A stretch of 39,072 nucleotides of DNA from an uncultured Geobacteraceae bacterium (GTDB taxonomy: Bacteria; Desulfobacterota; Desulfuromonadia; Geobacterales; Pseudopelobacteraceae), in NCBI GenBank assembly GCA_903875605.1, contig CAIQWT010000005.1, positions 1-39,072 of the forward strand, written 5' to 3'. The notes under the pieces were generated by a model that ran no database searches, was not told the origin of the DNA, and saw only the letters and a program-made list of their open reading frames with translations. The position numbers and the translations under genes are program-made. Numbering within the stretch: the first letter of the stretch is position 1; each line of letters starts with the position of its first letter. Of this stretch, positions 8,462-16,175 are shown piece by piece.

Positions 8462-9547
8462 CTACTGATACTGAATGTAGAGCGGTTTTGGATTAAGCTT
8501 GAGGACTTCCTGCGGAGTCAGCAGTGGGTCACCCTTCTTAGTATCATTGTGATAAAAAAGTTTGAACCCTGTATACTGAACCGGCTCTGCGACAACATAG
8601 TCTTTGTACGAGTCGCGTTTTAGCCATGGAGCACCCCAGCCATCCATATGCATAACAATCTGCACTTCAGGATGCAGCACAATGTTTTTTGAATTTGTGA
8701 CGCCGTTGCGAGTAAATCTGTGCACAGTGAATACTTTTGGCGGTAGATTATATTTTTTAACCAGCTCCTTCAGATACCCTGAAGCGTAATTGATATCTGC
8801 TGCATCATATGTTCCGATCTTCTTGCCAGGTTTTTTACCGCTTTTTATCAGGTTAAATTCTGGATCAATCCCCAGATGAACGTCTGGATTCTTCAAAATC
8901 CACTCAAAGCGCGGCAGGACAGATCGAATATCATCATGCCCCGTCTGAATGTCGATAAACATAACCGCGCCCGCTTCTTTTGCCCATCCATACACCTGAT
9001 TAACAACTTTATCCGGCATTATCATCCGATACTTGCCATCCTTGCCCGGAGCCCCCTGGGCAACAACGGCAATAAGATGAAGCGCCGGCTGCACCGGGGT
9101 GGCGGGATCAGCGACCTGCCATTTGGCAACTTCGCTTTTAAGTCGGTGCAACATATCGTCCTTAGGAAACTCACCAAGTGCACCCATTTTTTTTGAAAGC
9201 GGATTACCGTAGTAGGCAACAATACGCTTTGATGGCAAAATAGAGCCGGTTAAAGGCGTGGGACAACTTACCGGCCATCCGCATTGTTTTGCATAATCAG
9301 GGTTTTCGCCAGCATTGTACTTTATTTTAGGAGCGGCTTTATGTGCGGCGCTCGTCTGCGCGGCGAAAACTGCTGCGTTTCTGGCTGCCGTGGTTGTTGC
9401 AGCAAATACAGCGCTAGCAGCCTTAAGCTCGGATTCTTTTTTTGCTTTGGCCTGCAGCTCGACGCTTTTAGTGTCTTTACACGCTACAACAGAAAGAGCA
9501 GCAAATGCCAGTAGCAACAATATAAATGCTTTACAGAGATGTTTCAA
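8462..9547 (-). CDS. Secreted lipoprotein with TIM-barrel-like domain
   Basis: The start is a TTG preceded by AAGGAG at ideal spacing. A signal peptide ends in the lipobox VVAC (Cys23), predicting a lipid anchor. Residues about 30-72 are an Ala/Lys-rich helical linker (ATTTAARNAAVFAAQTSAA). The globular part begins KRIVAYYGNP and includes LHLIAVVAQGAPG, MFIDIQTGH, HLGIDPEF, VHRFT, QIVMHMDGWG and a closing FKLFYHNDT. I remember similar uncharacterised secreted proteins in actinobacteria with a DPE-type strand, and the repeated strand-acid pattern suggests a glycoside-hydrolase-like barrel. No enzymatic activity can be claimed. Co-directional with the radical SAM gene 21 bases downstream. Confidence 0.75.
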   Translation of the reverse strand: MKHLCKAFILLLLAFAALSVVACKDTKSVELQAKAKKESELKAASAVFAATTTAARNAAVFAAQTSAAHKAAPKIKYNAGENPDYAKQCGWPVSCPTPLTGSILPSKRIVAYYGNPLSKKMGALGEFPKDDMLHRLKSEVAKWQVADPATPVQPALHLIAVVAQGAPGKDGKYRMIMPDKVVNQVYGWAKEAGAVMFIDIQTGHDDIRSVLPRFEWILKNPDVHLGIDPEFNLIKSGKKPGKKIGTYDAADINYASGYLKELVKKYNLPPKVFTVHRFTRNGVTNSKNIVLHPEVQIVMHMDGWGAPWLKRDSYKDYVVAEPVQYTGFKLFYHNDTKKGDPLLTPQEVLKLNPKPLYIQYQ

Positions 9548-9582
9548 GCGGTGCTCCTTAAATGTAATATTAAGTATTTCTG

Positions 9583-9819
9583 TTAATTATGAATCTCTTC
9601 ATCCGGAGTTTCAATAAGGAAATCCTCAGCATCGATAACGTCTTTTACTTTGAGTATGAGAGCATTCGGCCAATCTCTGATTGAAAGTCTGGTCATGATT
9701 TTAGACTCTTCAAATGTGATATCAACATCTTCCGGCAGTTTATCTGCAATTTCGCTTGCCCACCGCGTCTCATGAGCCGACAATGGAGCCTGCAATAATT
9801 CTATATTTGTTTTATTCAC
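9583..9819 (-). CDS. Small acidic hypothetical protein
   Basis: Not recognised. I prefer the GTG at 9819 because AATGAGGATAA lies just before it; in-frame ATGs at 9831 and 9849 lack a convincing ribosome-binding site. The 78-residue product is acidic (KLPEDVDITFEESK, ETPDEEIHN at the end) with alternating strand and helix and no signal or membrane segment. It starts a minus-strand set followed after 35 bases by the lipoprotein and then the radical SAM gene. A peptide substrate for the radical SAM enzyme is conceivable from position, but the sequence has no Cys/Gly-rich core and looks like a folded domain. Confidence 0.55.
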   Translation of the reverse strand: MNKTNIELLQAPLSAHETRWASEIADKLPEDVDITFEESKIMTRLSIRDWPNALILKVKDVIDAEDFLIETPDEEIHN

Positions 9820-9971
9820 ACTTATCCTCATTCTCGCCAAATTTTTCATAATTTTTAAAAGTACAGGTAAAACTTATTACAGACAAGCTTATTTTATAGA
9901 TATTATTTGACAAAAGAGCACTATGTGTGTCACCAAAACAGACACTATTGCCTCTATAAGGAGAATCAACC

Positions 9972-10454
9972 ATGATCACATGTCCGTGCGGAAGCGGCAT
10001 TACTTACTCTAACTGCTGTAAACCTATCATAACCGGCGCCCAGACAGCTGAGACAGCTGAGCAACTCATGAGAGCCCGCTATTCAGCTTACGTTTTCGCA
10101 GAGATGGATTTTATTTTTGAGAGTACACACCCTGATCACCGTCAGGGTTATGACCACACCGGCACAAAAGAGTGGGCCGAGTCGGCTGAATGGCAGGGAC
10201 TTGAAATAATCAGTACAAACAAGGGTGGAGCAGACGATTCCGTTGGGGAAGTCGAATTTAATGCCCGTTTCAGTGAAAAAGGGGATAACCGTGAACATCA
10301 TGAAGCGGGGCAATTCAAGCGTAAAGACGGACTGTGGTATTTTACCGATGGAAATATGGTTCGTCAGAAGCCGTTGGCGGTAATCAAAGTTGGCCGCAAT
10401 AACCCGTGTACCTGCGGTAGCGGGTTAAAGTTTAAAAAATGCTGCGGTAAATAA
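9972..10454 (+). CDS. ychJ: YchJ/UPF0225 protein with two SEC-C zinc motifs
   Basis: A 160-residue cytoplasmic protein of the YchJ family. A SEC-C zinc-binding motif stands at each end: CPCGSG...NCC (Cys4, 6, 15, 16) and CTCGSGLKFKKCC at the C-terminus. In between is an NTF2-like domain (LMRARYSAYVFAEMDFIFESTHPD ... WYFTDGNMV). The biological role of the family is not established. ATG with AAGGAG at good spacing. It faces ubiE, and both share the terminator at 10482-10515. Confidence 0.92.
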   Translation: MITCPCGSGITYSNCCKPIITGAQTAETAEQLMRARYSAYVFAEMDFIFESTHPDHRQGYDHTGTKEWAESAEWQGLEIISTNKGGADDSVGEVEFNARFSEKGDNREHHEAGQFKRKDGLWYFTDGNMVRQKPLAVIKVGRNNPCTCGSGLKFKKCCGK

Positions 10455-10481
10455 TACCGTTGCGGTTTTAATAATATTAAT

Positions 10482-10515
10482 CGAGAGAAGGTGGCTCATT
10501 GGCCGCCTTCTCTCG
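10482..10515. terminator. Shared terminator between ychJ and ubiE
   Basis: A 14-bp stem with one G-T pair: CGAGAGAAGGTGGC (10482-10495) and GCCGCCTTCTCTCG (10502-10515), loop of six. It lies midway between two convergent genes. Neither flank has a long T run, so its strength is uncertain, but the stem is very stable. Confidence 0.75.
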
Positions 10516-10543
10516 TTGTGAAAGTTTTCTCTGCCGCCTATTG

Positions 10544-11254
10544 CTAGACTTTCTCTCCAACGTAGATAGTTGCAATGCCAAAGGTAAGTTCATGAAGATG
10601 AATATTGTGGAAGCCAGTTTCTGCCAGCATACACGAAAAGTTCTCCCTTGAAGGAAACTCAAGGACAGAATCCGGCAGGTACTTGTAGGCATTGTACCTT
10701 GAGAACAGGCCACCTACGACAGGCAACAGACGCCTAAAGTAGAAGTAGTACAACTGCCTGAATAGTAGAGAACTCGGTGTAGAAAACTCCAGTATAATCA
10801 ACCGTCCTCCGGGACATAAGACTCGCCACATTTCTGCCAGACCAAGCTTTCTGTCCACTACATTTCTAATGCCGAAAGCAATAGTAACCGAATCAAAGGT
10901 GTCACTGGCAAACGGCAAATCCTCGCAGGGAGCAACTTTGAGGTCAATCCTGCCAGCGTATGGAGATGATGCAACCTTTACAACACCAAGATCAACCATT
11001 TCCTTACAGAAGTCCGCTCCAGTAATCCTGACCGATGGAGGTGTTCTTAGGGCGATCTCCAGCGCAACATCACCGGTACCGGTCGCCACATCAAGAATAC
11101 GGGATCCCCCTTGGAATTTGAGCAGAGATACCGCCTTTGTTCGCCAGCGGCGATCTATGCCAAAGCTCAGTAACCGGTTGAGGAAGTCGTAGCGGGGAGC
11201 AATGGCCCCAAACATCTGCTGGATTTTTTCTCCTTTATCAGAAAGCCTGAACAT
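10544..11254 (-). CDS. ubiE: Demethylmenaquinone/ubiquinone C-methyltransferase
   Basis: SAM-dependent methyltransferase that puts the ring methyl group on demethylmenaquinone (MenG) or on the ubiquinone precursor (UbiE). In an organism of this type menaquinone is the likely product. Motif I is LDVATGTGD (54-62), and the family signatures FGAIAPRYDFLNRLLSFGIDRRWR, AFGIRNVVDR and CPGGRLIILEFSTP are clear. At 236 aa it has normal length. It is transcribed divergently from the CdaA-CdaR fusion with 114 bases between, and I see no other quinone-pathway gene in the window. Confidence 0.93.
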   Translation of the reverse strand: MFRLSDKGEKIQQMFGAIAPRYDFLNRLLSFGIDRRWRTKAVSLLKFQGGSRILDVATGTGDVALEIALRTPPSVRITGADFCKEMVDLGVVKVASSPYAGRIDLKVAPCEDLPFASDTFDSVTIAFGIRNVVDRKLGLAEMWRVLCPGGRLIILEFSTPSSLLFRQLYYFYFRRLLPVVGGLFSRYNAYKYLPDSVLEFPSRENFSCMLAETGFHNIHLHELTFGIATIYVGEKV

Positions 11255-11368
11255 TAGTTTCCACTACCTTTTAAAGTATTTAAGTGTTATAAAACTTTCG
11301 CTTTATATCACATTCAGCCTCCCTTTAACCAGTAAAAACCAACCAACTTCTACGGGAGCTGCCAAAGA

Positions 11369-12784
11369 GTGATACCTATCATCCGTATTCAGGATATTGC
11401 TGACATATTGATTATGACCTTTCTGCTTTACCAGCTATACAGTTGGTTTCGTGGAACGAGGGCCATTCAGGTGCTTCTTGGCCTGGGGATAGTCACTCTT
11501 ATATATTTTGCAACCCGCTTCCTCAATCTTTATATGACAAGCTGGGTTCTGCAGGAACTTGGTACCGTACTAATTATTCTTATTATAGTTGTATTTCAAA
11601 CCGAGATCCGGCAGGCATTGTATCGTTTTAGCCTGTTGCGCCATATACTGGATACCAGGCAGGAAACAAGGCACAGCCAATTCCAGGATATTGCTGAAAC
11701 CATATTTAGAATGGCCGCCAAAAAGACTGGGGCCCTGATAGTTTTTCAAGGAAATGAATCACTCCAAGACCTGATGACTAACGGTGTGGTAATAAACAGC
11801 GAAATATCCCCGCAAATGCTCGAATCTATTTTTTATGATGGGGCACCTTTTCATGATGGCGCTGCCCTTATTAATGATGGAAGGATCGAAAAAGCCGCCT
11901 GCCATCTACCACTATCGATAAACCCTGACGTCCCTCAGCACCTGGGCACCCGTCACAGGGCAGCACTCGGACTTTCGGAGCGAAGCGATGCAGTAATTAT
12001 TGCTATATCAGAAGAGCGTGGTGAAGTAGCCCTGGTATCAGCGGGTACATTTCAGCTCATAAAGACTCCTACGGAACTTATTTTAACTCTCGACGGCCTG
12101 TTGCGAAATGAAACAGAGAGCCCACGCGTGACTCTAAGACATCGGATTTTTTCTAATATGCTCCCGAAAGCTTCGCTCCTCTTGGCTGTCTGCGTTTTTT
12201 GGGTTCTGATAACAACACGGCAGGGACAGATTACAACGGTAGCTGTTCCGTTGCGCCTGCATGGTGTTCCTGATAGCATTGTACTGCTTAGATCTGTGCC
12301 CGAAGAGGTGACTGTCCAGATTAAAGCCATGTCAAGCCTCACTCCACCAGCATCTAAACTTGACCTGACCGCCGACATAGATGCATCCAAAATTACAGAA
12401 GGGACTTCCATCTTACGAGTTAACCATGGAGACATAACGGCTCCATCAGGCATGATAATAACATCAGTTTCACCTTCAAGCGTTCGAGTAACTGCTGAGA
12501 AAAAAATGCGTAAGCGTGTGCCTATTAAAGCAACCATCAAGGGGAGACTGACAATTGGTAAGTCTTCCTTGCACATCATATGCGAACCGGACTCAGTTGA
12601 TATTGAGGGACCGGCAAGTCAAGTCTCATCAATTTTATCACTTGCGACAGAAGACATAGATGCTGGCCAATTAAAGATCGGCAAAGAATATCGTAAAAAC
12701 CTCCGGGTACCGGAAAAACAAATTTCTGTACTCCTTGATACACCAGTCACAATAACATTATCCTCACGTTCAAGGTCTAAATGA
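11369..12784 (+). CDS. Fused diadenylate cyclase CdaA-CdaR (c-di-AMP synthase with YbbR domains)
   Basis: Makes c-di-AMP from two ATP at the inner membrane (CdaA family). Residues 1-80 hold three membrane segments. The DAC domain spans about 100-250 with both catalytic motifs, HDGAA (Asp163-Gly164-Ala165) and GTRHRAALG (Arg195-His196-Arg197). A fourth membrane segment at about 268-285 leads into two YbbR-type repeats (about 290-375 and 380-465), which would sit in the periplasm. In Firmicutes these halves are separate genes, cdaA and its regulator cdaR; here one uninterrupted frame encodes both. The start is GTG with GGGAG upstream. No glmM or folP is beside it. The LysM-NlpC wall hydrolase follows 121 bases downstream. 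Confidence 0.9.
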   Translation: MIPIIRIQDIADILIMTFLLYQLYSWFRGTRAIQVLLGLGIVTLIYFATRFLNLYMTSWVLQELGTVLIILIIVVFQTEIRQALYRFSLLRHILDTRQETRHSQFQDIAETIFRMAAKKTGALIVFQGNESLQDLMTNGVVINSEISPQMLESIFYDGAPFHDGAALINDGRIEKAACHLPLSINPDVPQHLGTRHRAALGLSERSDAVIIAISEERGEVALVSAGTFQLIKTPTELILTLDGLLRNETESPRVTLRHRIFSNMLPKASLLLAVCVFWVLITTRQGQITTVAVPLRLHGVPDSIVLLRSVPEEVTVQIKAMSSLTPPASKLDLTADIDASKITEGTSILRVNHGDITAPSGMIITSVSPSSVRVTAEKKMRKRVPIKATIKGRLTIGKSSLHIICEPDSVDIEGPASQVSSILSLATEDIDAGQLKIGKEYRKNLRVPEKQISVLLDTPVTITLSSRSRSK

Positions 12785-12792
12785 CACCTGCT

Positions 12793-12807
12793 TGGCACGA
12801 TTTATGC
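12793..12807 (+). promoter_or_regulatory. Sigma-54-type promoter
   Basis: TGGCACGATTTATGC matches the -24/-12 consensus (TGGCAC-N5-TTGC) with one mismatch and exactly ten bases between the GG and GC pairs. It starts just after the stop codon of the CdaA-CdaR gene and points to the NlpC/P60 gene. The predicted start site would be near 12819, inside the inverted repeat ATTTGT-GTAG-ACAAAT (12811-12826). Confidence 0.5.
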
Positions 12808-12810
12808 GCC

Positions 12811-12826
12811 ATTTGTGTAGACAAAT
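12811..12826. repeat. Inverted repeat between two promoters
   Basis: ATTTGT (12811-12816) and ACAAAT (12821-12826) form a perfect 6-bp inverted repeat with a 4-base centre, between the sigma-54-like element and the sigma-70 promoter of the NlpC gene. It may be an operator; no T run follows, so it is not an intrinsic terminator. Confidence 0.3.
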
Positions 12827-12836
12827 GTAACAAAGA

Positions 12837-12865
12837 TTGACTTTTGGAATCAGTTGTTATATAAA
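12837..12865 (+). promoter_or_regulatory. Sigma-70 promoter of the NlpC/P60 gene
   Basis: TTGACT (12837-12842), a 17-base spacer and TATAAA (12860-12865) form a near-consensus promoter about 40 bases before the ATG at 12906. Because the -35 box lies at the left end of the open frame, it also shows that translation does not begin there. Confidence 0.7.
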
Positions 12866-12905
12866 ATCCAACATCTTTACCAAATTCAAAACATCCGGAG
12901 GGAAC

Positions 12906-13934
12906 ATGGTCCAAGTTCGTATTGTTATAGCGATCTGCCTTATACTCCTGACAGTCCCACAAATGGCTCTGGCTTCTAAAGCCCATGTGGTAAGAAAAAA
13001 CGAATCTCTTCAGTCAATTGCACGCAAATATCATGTCTCCGTGGATGAGCTTAAATCAGTTAACAACCTTACAGCATCACATGTTTCCAAAGGCACACGT
13101 CTTATAGTTCCATCTCACGCCGACTCGCAGCAGAAAAAATCTACAGCTTCCGTTCGCCAGGACACTTACAAAGTATCCAAGGGTGACACTCTTCCCAAAA
13201 TTGCTAAAAAAACAGGCATTAAGATGGCCGAAATTAGAAGCCTGAACGGCCTTAAAGGAAACAGAATAAAGCCTGGACAGGTTCTTGTCCTTGTTGCGAC
13301 AGAGACACCAACTCGTTCTCCCGGCGCAAACAGGCTGCAGCTTATTAACAAAGATCTCTTAAATGAGCAGGAACTGTCAGATACATTAGCCGAGTTGACT
13401 GACCTTGAGTCGGACCGACCAGTTGATCTTGCAAAAACGCTCGAAGCATCTCAGGCCATAAGTAGCATAAAAAAGAGCGCTTACAGCTTTCTGGGAGCCC
13501 GCTACAGATTCGGCGGCAGCAGTCGCAACGCTCTTGATTGTTCCAGCTTCACACAGCAGGTTTTCCGTGAGCAAAGCGTCAAACTCCCCCGGACTGCCAG
13601 AGAACAGTTTTATGTCGGCAATGAGGTTGTGCGGGGTGACTTGAAGAAAGGTGACTTGGTTTTCTTCCAAACCTATGCGCGTTTCCCTTCTCATGTTGGC
13701 ATTTATCTTGGCAACCGCAAAATGATTCACGCCTCTTCACGCGAGCATCGCGTTGTTATTTCTTCCATGGATACGCCTTATTACCTCTCACGATATCTTG
13801 GCGCTCGGCGCATGGCTAACACAGCTTCTGACACAATCAATTTCAGTGACTTACTGCTTGGTGTAGAGGAAGAAAATGAAAATGATATTTTAAAGAATGA
13901 CACTCTTGGCGTATCACTTAACGTTGTACAATAG
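12906..13934 (+). CDS. Secreted LysM-NlpC/P60 peptidoglycan endopeptidase
   Basis: A periplasmic wall hydrolase expected to cut gamma-D-Glu-diamino acid bonds. The ATG at 12906 has GGAGGG before it and begins a signal peptide (IVIAICLILLTVPQMALAS). Two LysM carbohydrate-binding domains follow (about 25-69, HVVRKNESLQSIARKY; about 87-131, YKVSKGDTLPKIAKKTG). The NlpC/P60 domain (about 185-300) has the catalytic Cys212 in LDCSSF, His263 in SHVGIYLG, and MIHASSREH. It ends with an acidic tail of about 35 residues not typical of the family. 342 aa. It is preceded by two promoter-like elements and followed by a strong terminator, so it is probably monocistronic. Confidence 0.92.
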   Translation: MVQVRIVIAICLILLTVPQMALASKAHVVRKNESLQSIARKYHVSVDELKSVNNLTASHVSKGTRLIVPSHADSQQKKSTASVRQDTYKVSKGDTLPKIAKKTGIKMAEIRSLNGLKGNRIKPGQVLVLVATETPTRSPGANRLQLINKDLLNEQELSDTLAELTDLESDRPVDLAKTLEASQAISSIKKSAYSFLGARYRFGGSSRNALDCSSFTQQVFREQSVKLPRTAREQFYVGNEVVRGDLKKGDLVFFQTYARFPSHVGIYLGNRKMIHASSREHRVVISSMDTPYYLSRYLGARRMANTASDTINFSDLLLGVEEENENDILKNDTLGVSLNVVQ

Positions 13935-13963
13935 CGCAAATACAAATCTCATCTCCATCACGT

Positions 13964-13990
13964 CCGGGTCACCTGACCCGGATTTTTTTT
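13964..13990 (+). terminator. Intrinsic terminator after the NlpC/P60 gene
   Basis: CCGGGTC (13964-13970), loop ACCT, GACCCGG (13975-13981), then A followed by a T run to 13990. A textbook Rho-independent terminator. It ends only four bases before the ATG of the next gene. Confidence 0.9.
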
Positions 13991-13994
13991 CACC

Positions 13995-15533
13995 ATGAAT
14001 ATTCTACTTGCCTATCAATCCGGATTACCACACCGCGACGATCCATACATTAGTCTTGTACCAACTGGCTTATGCTATCTTCACGCCTGCTTACAGGAAG
14101 CCGGATACAACTCGTATTTGGCCAATTTTTCAGCATGGTCACCTTCAAAAATCAAAGAAGAATTACTGCGATTTAAACCTGATATTGTCGGCATTTCGCA
14201 GTGGACTCACAATAGGCATATTTCACTTGAACTTGCCGATATGTGCCGCCACCTACTACCCAACAGTACGATAGTTATGGGAGGAGGACACGCCACTTTC
14301 TGTTATGCAGACATCTTGACTAAAAGTTCTCCCGTGGATGTTGTCGTTTTAGGTGAGGGTGAAGCAACATTGCTTGAATTAGTTGGCTTGGCATCATCAA
14401 GGACCGAATGGCATGGTATAAATGGACTCGCATTTCGCTGTAATGACTCAATTATTGTTACAGCACCCAGGAAAAACATTGATGACCTCGACCGACTCCC
14501 GCTGCCGGCACGCTATCTTGATAAATCTGTAGGGCTTGACCTTGAACTGCAACCAGGATTCATTGTCACAACTAGAGGCTGTCCATCAACCTGTTATTTC
14601 TGCAGTTCACCTGATTTTTGGGGAAGAAAAGTACGGTTCCGCTCTCCATCCGCTATAGTTGAGGAGATTCTGTATATTCGCAAAAGATTCGGTCTGATTT
14701 ATTTTTCAATTCGTGATGACACGTTTACGGCTGATCGCGCACGTGTCATCAATTTCTGCAGACTGTTACAAGAGTCAAATATAAATATTCTCTGGAATTG
14801 CCAGTCACGTGTCACATCAATTGACGAAGAATTGGTAACCGAAATGAAAAGATCCGGTTGCGAATGCATTCAGCTTGGTGTTGAGTCCGGTTCGCCTAGC
14901 ATTCTTAAACAACTGGGTAAGAACATCGTCCCTGCACAAATTGAAAGAGCTTGCGCCCTGATCAGAGAAGTCGGCATCAACCTTTCAGTTTATCTGATCA
15001 GTGATGTACCGGGTGAAACCGAAAATGACCTACAACAGACAATAGAACTTGTCCGTAATTTACATCCTGATGACGGTTATGTTTCACCACTTGCCTATTA
15101 TCCAGGTACGCGGCTTTATAAAGATGCAGTCTTATCCGGTGCGACTACCCGGGACATATTTGCCATAAAACAAGAGTCTGCAATTTATGTAGCCACTGTG
15201 CAGGGGCACTCATCACCCCGCCTGCTAACAGAACTTACAAAGAACCGGCACAACAATCCTGAACGATTTAAGCAGCAGAAGATACGCCTCGGCTACTGTT
15301 ACGCAACTAATGTAATCGCTTGTGAATGGTATCGCCAGCGTGGGCAATTTATTAAGGCGGAGAGAGAATTAAGAGAGATTACAGAGAGGCAGCCAGACAA
15401 TGCTTGGGGCTGGCTTCTTCTAGGAGATCTATATTTTGAAAGTGGCAAGACAAAAAGAGGGAGAGAATGTTATACAAAGGTACTAAACATTGTTCCTCAG
15501 CATAACCAGGCAAGAGTGGCGATAGGTGCATAA
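13995..15533 (+). CDS. B12-binding radical SAM protein with C-terminal TPR
   Basis: Residues 1-140 are a cobalamin-binding-type fold (MNILLAYQSG, DIVGISQWTHNR, TIVMGGGHATF, VVLGEGE). The radical SAM barrel spans about 185-400 with the canonical cluster motif GCPSTCYFC (CX3CX2C), then CIQLGVESGSP and VYLISDVPGETE. The last 70 residues contain TPR-like repeats (PDNAWGWLLLGDLYFESGKTKRGRECYTK). The substrate is unknown; related proteins modify lipids, cofactors or peptides. No Shine-Dalgarno is visible before the ATG: an intrinsic terminator's T run and CACC directly precede it. 512 aa. Confidence 0.87.
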   Translation: MNILLAYQSGLPHRDDPYISLVPTGLCYLHACLQEAGYNSYLANFSAWSPSKIKEELLRFKPDIVGISQWTHNRHISLELADMCRHLLPNSTIVMGGGHATFCYADILTKSSPVDVVVLGEGEATLLELVGLASSRTEWHGINGLAFRCNDSIIVTAPRKNIDDLDRLPLPARYLDKSVGLDLELQPGFIVTTRGCPSTCYFCSSPDFWGRKVRFRSPSAIVEEILYIRKRFGLIYFSIRDDTFTADRARVINFCRLLQESNINILWNCQSRVTSIDEELVTEMKRSGCECIQLGVESGSPSILKQLGKNIVPAQIERACALIREVGINLSVYLISDVPGETENDLQQTIELVRNLHPDDGYVSPLAYYPGTRLYKDAVLSGATTRDIFAIKQESAIYVATVQGHSSPRLLTELTKNRHNNPERFKQQKIRLGYCYATNVIACEWYRQRGQFIKAERELREITERQPDNAWGWLLLGDLYFESGKTKRGRECYTKVLNIVPQHNQARVAIGA

Positions 15534-15561
15534 AAAAACGGGGTCATTCGCATGACCCCGT
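15531..15561 (-). terminator. Intrinsic terminator of the NrfJ-like lipoprotein gene
   Basis: ACGGGGTCAT (15538-15547), loop of four, ATGACCCCGT (15552-15561). On the minus strand the stem is followed by a run of seven T, fitting termination of the gene at 15583-16017. The same hairpin lies just behind the plus-strand radical SAM gene and may end that transcript too, although no T run follows on that side. Confidence 0.88.
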
Positions 15562-15582
15562 CAGTTACAGAATAGCCGAAAT

Positions 15583-16017
15583 TTACTTTACGATCCTGAT
15601 ACCTGGAACGAAGAGTATTTTTTCAAAAGTCCTGTTTAGAGTTTTACTCTGGAAATTAACCATCGGAGGAGTTTCCGGGTACTCGATTTTGTCGCCCTTA
15701 GCAACCTTCAACTCAGGAAGAGCCAACCAAACCTTTGCACCTTTTTCGTCAGCAGCTTCAACATAAGTGTAACCGCCCGAGTTCATTGTCTGATTAACTG
15801 TTGCTTTTTTGCCGGCTCCTGCTGCTATTTCCTGAGCCTTCATGCCAGCATGCGGATCTCCACCTGGAGCAACTGCACCTGGTGCTGCAGCGCCTGGAGC
15901 GCCTGGCATCTGACCCTGCTGTTGTGCTGGAGCCGGGGCTTCAGTCTTTGGTTTGTCTTTACATCCAGCTAAAGCGAGAGCAGCGATACTGAGAATTACT
16001 AATACGGTTTTTTTCAC
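15583..16017 (-). CDS. NrfJ-like periplasmic lipoprotein
   Basis: The GTG at 16017 is fixed by AGGAGG five bases upstream. The product has a signal peptide MKKTVLVILSIAALALAGC with lipobox LAGC. A Pro/Ala/Gly-rich linker (residues about 25-60) follows. A small beta domain with NSGGYTYVEA, KVWLALPELKVAKGD and VNFQSKTLNRTFEKILFV resembles, from memory, the NrfJ-type domain found near c-type cytochrome genes. No cytochrome gene is nearby, so a redox role is only a suggestion. A perfect inverted repeat lies at 16077-16091 in its promoter region, and a strong terminator follows. Confidence 0.7.
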   Translation of the reverse strand: MKKTVLVILSIAALALAGCKDKPKTEAPAPAQQQGQMPGAPGAAAPGAVAPGGDPHAGMKAQEIAAGAGKKATVNQTMNSGGYTYVEAADEKGAKVWLALPELKVAKGDKIEYPETPPMVNFQSKTLNRTFEKILFVPGIRIVK

Positions 16018-16076
16018 CTGAACCTCCTGAATTTTGATATTTTTACTTTTTATCATATTACATCTTATTGTTCCAA

Positions 16077-16091
16077 GCTAAATATTTTAGC
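16077..16091. repeat. Inverted repeat upstream of the NrfJ-like gene
   Basis: GCTAAA-TAT-TTTAGC is a perfect 6-bp inverted repeat with a 3-base centre, about 60 bases before the GTG start of the lipoprotein. The position suits an operator; chance in AT-rich DNA cannot be excluded. Confidence 0.25.
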
Positions 16092-16175
16092 ATCCGACAA
16101 TATAACAGCATTACTCTTATTCGCGCTTCGTCTAATATGCCTTCAACTTAGCGTAACAAACTAATATATCGGACT

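Noticed and set aside
9583..9819. Small gene before the radical SAM cassette as a RiPP precursor peptide
   Set aside because: No Cys-, Gly- or Ser-rich core, no leader-like boundary, and the lipoprotein gene lies between it and the enzyme. The sequence reads like a folded acidic domain.
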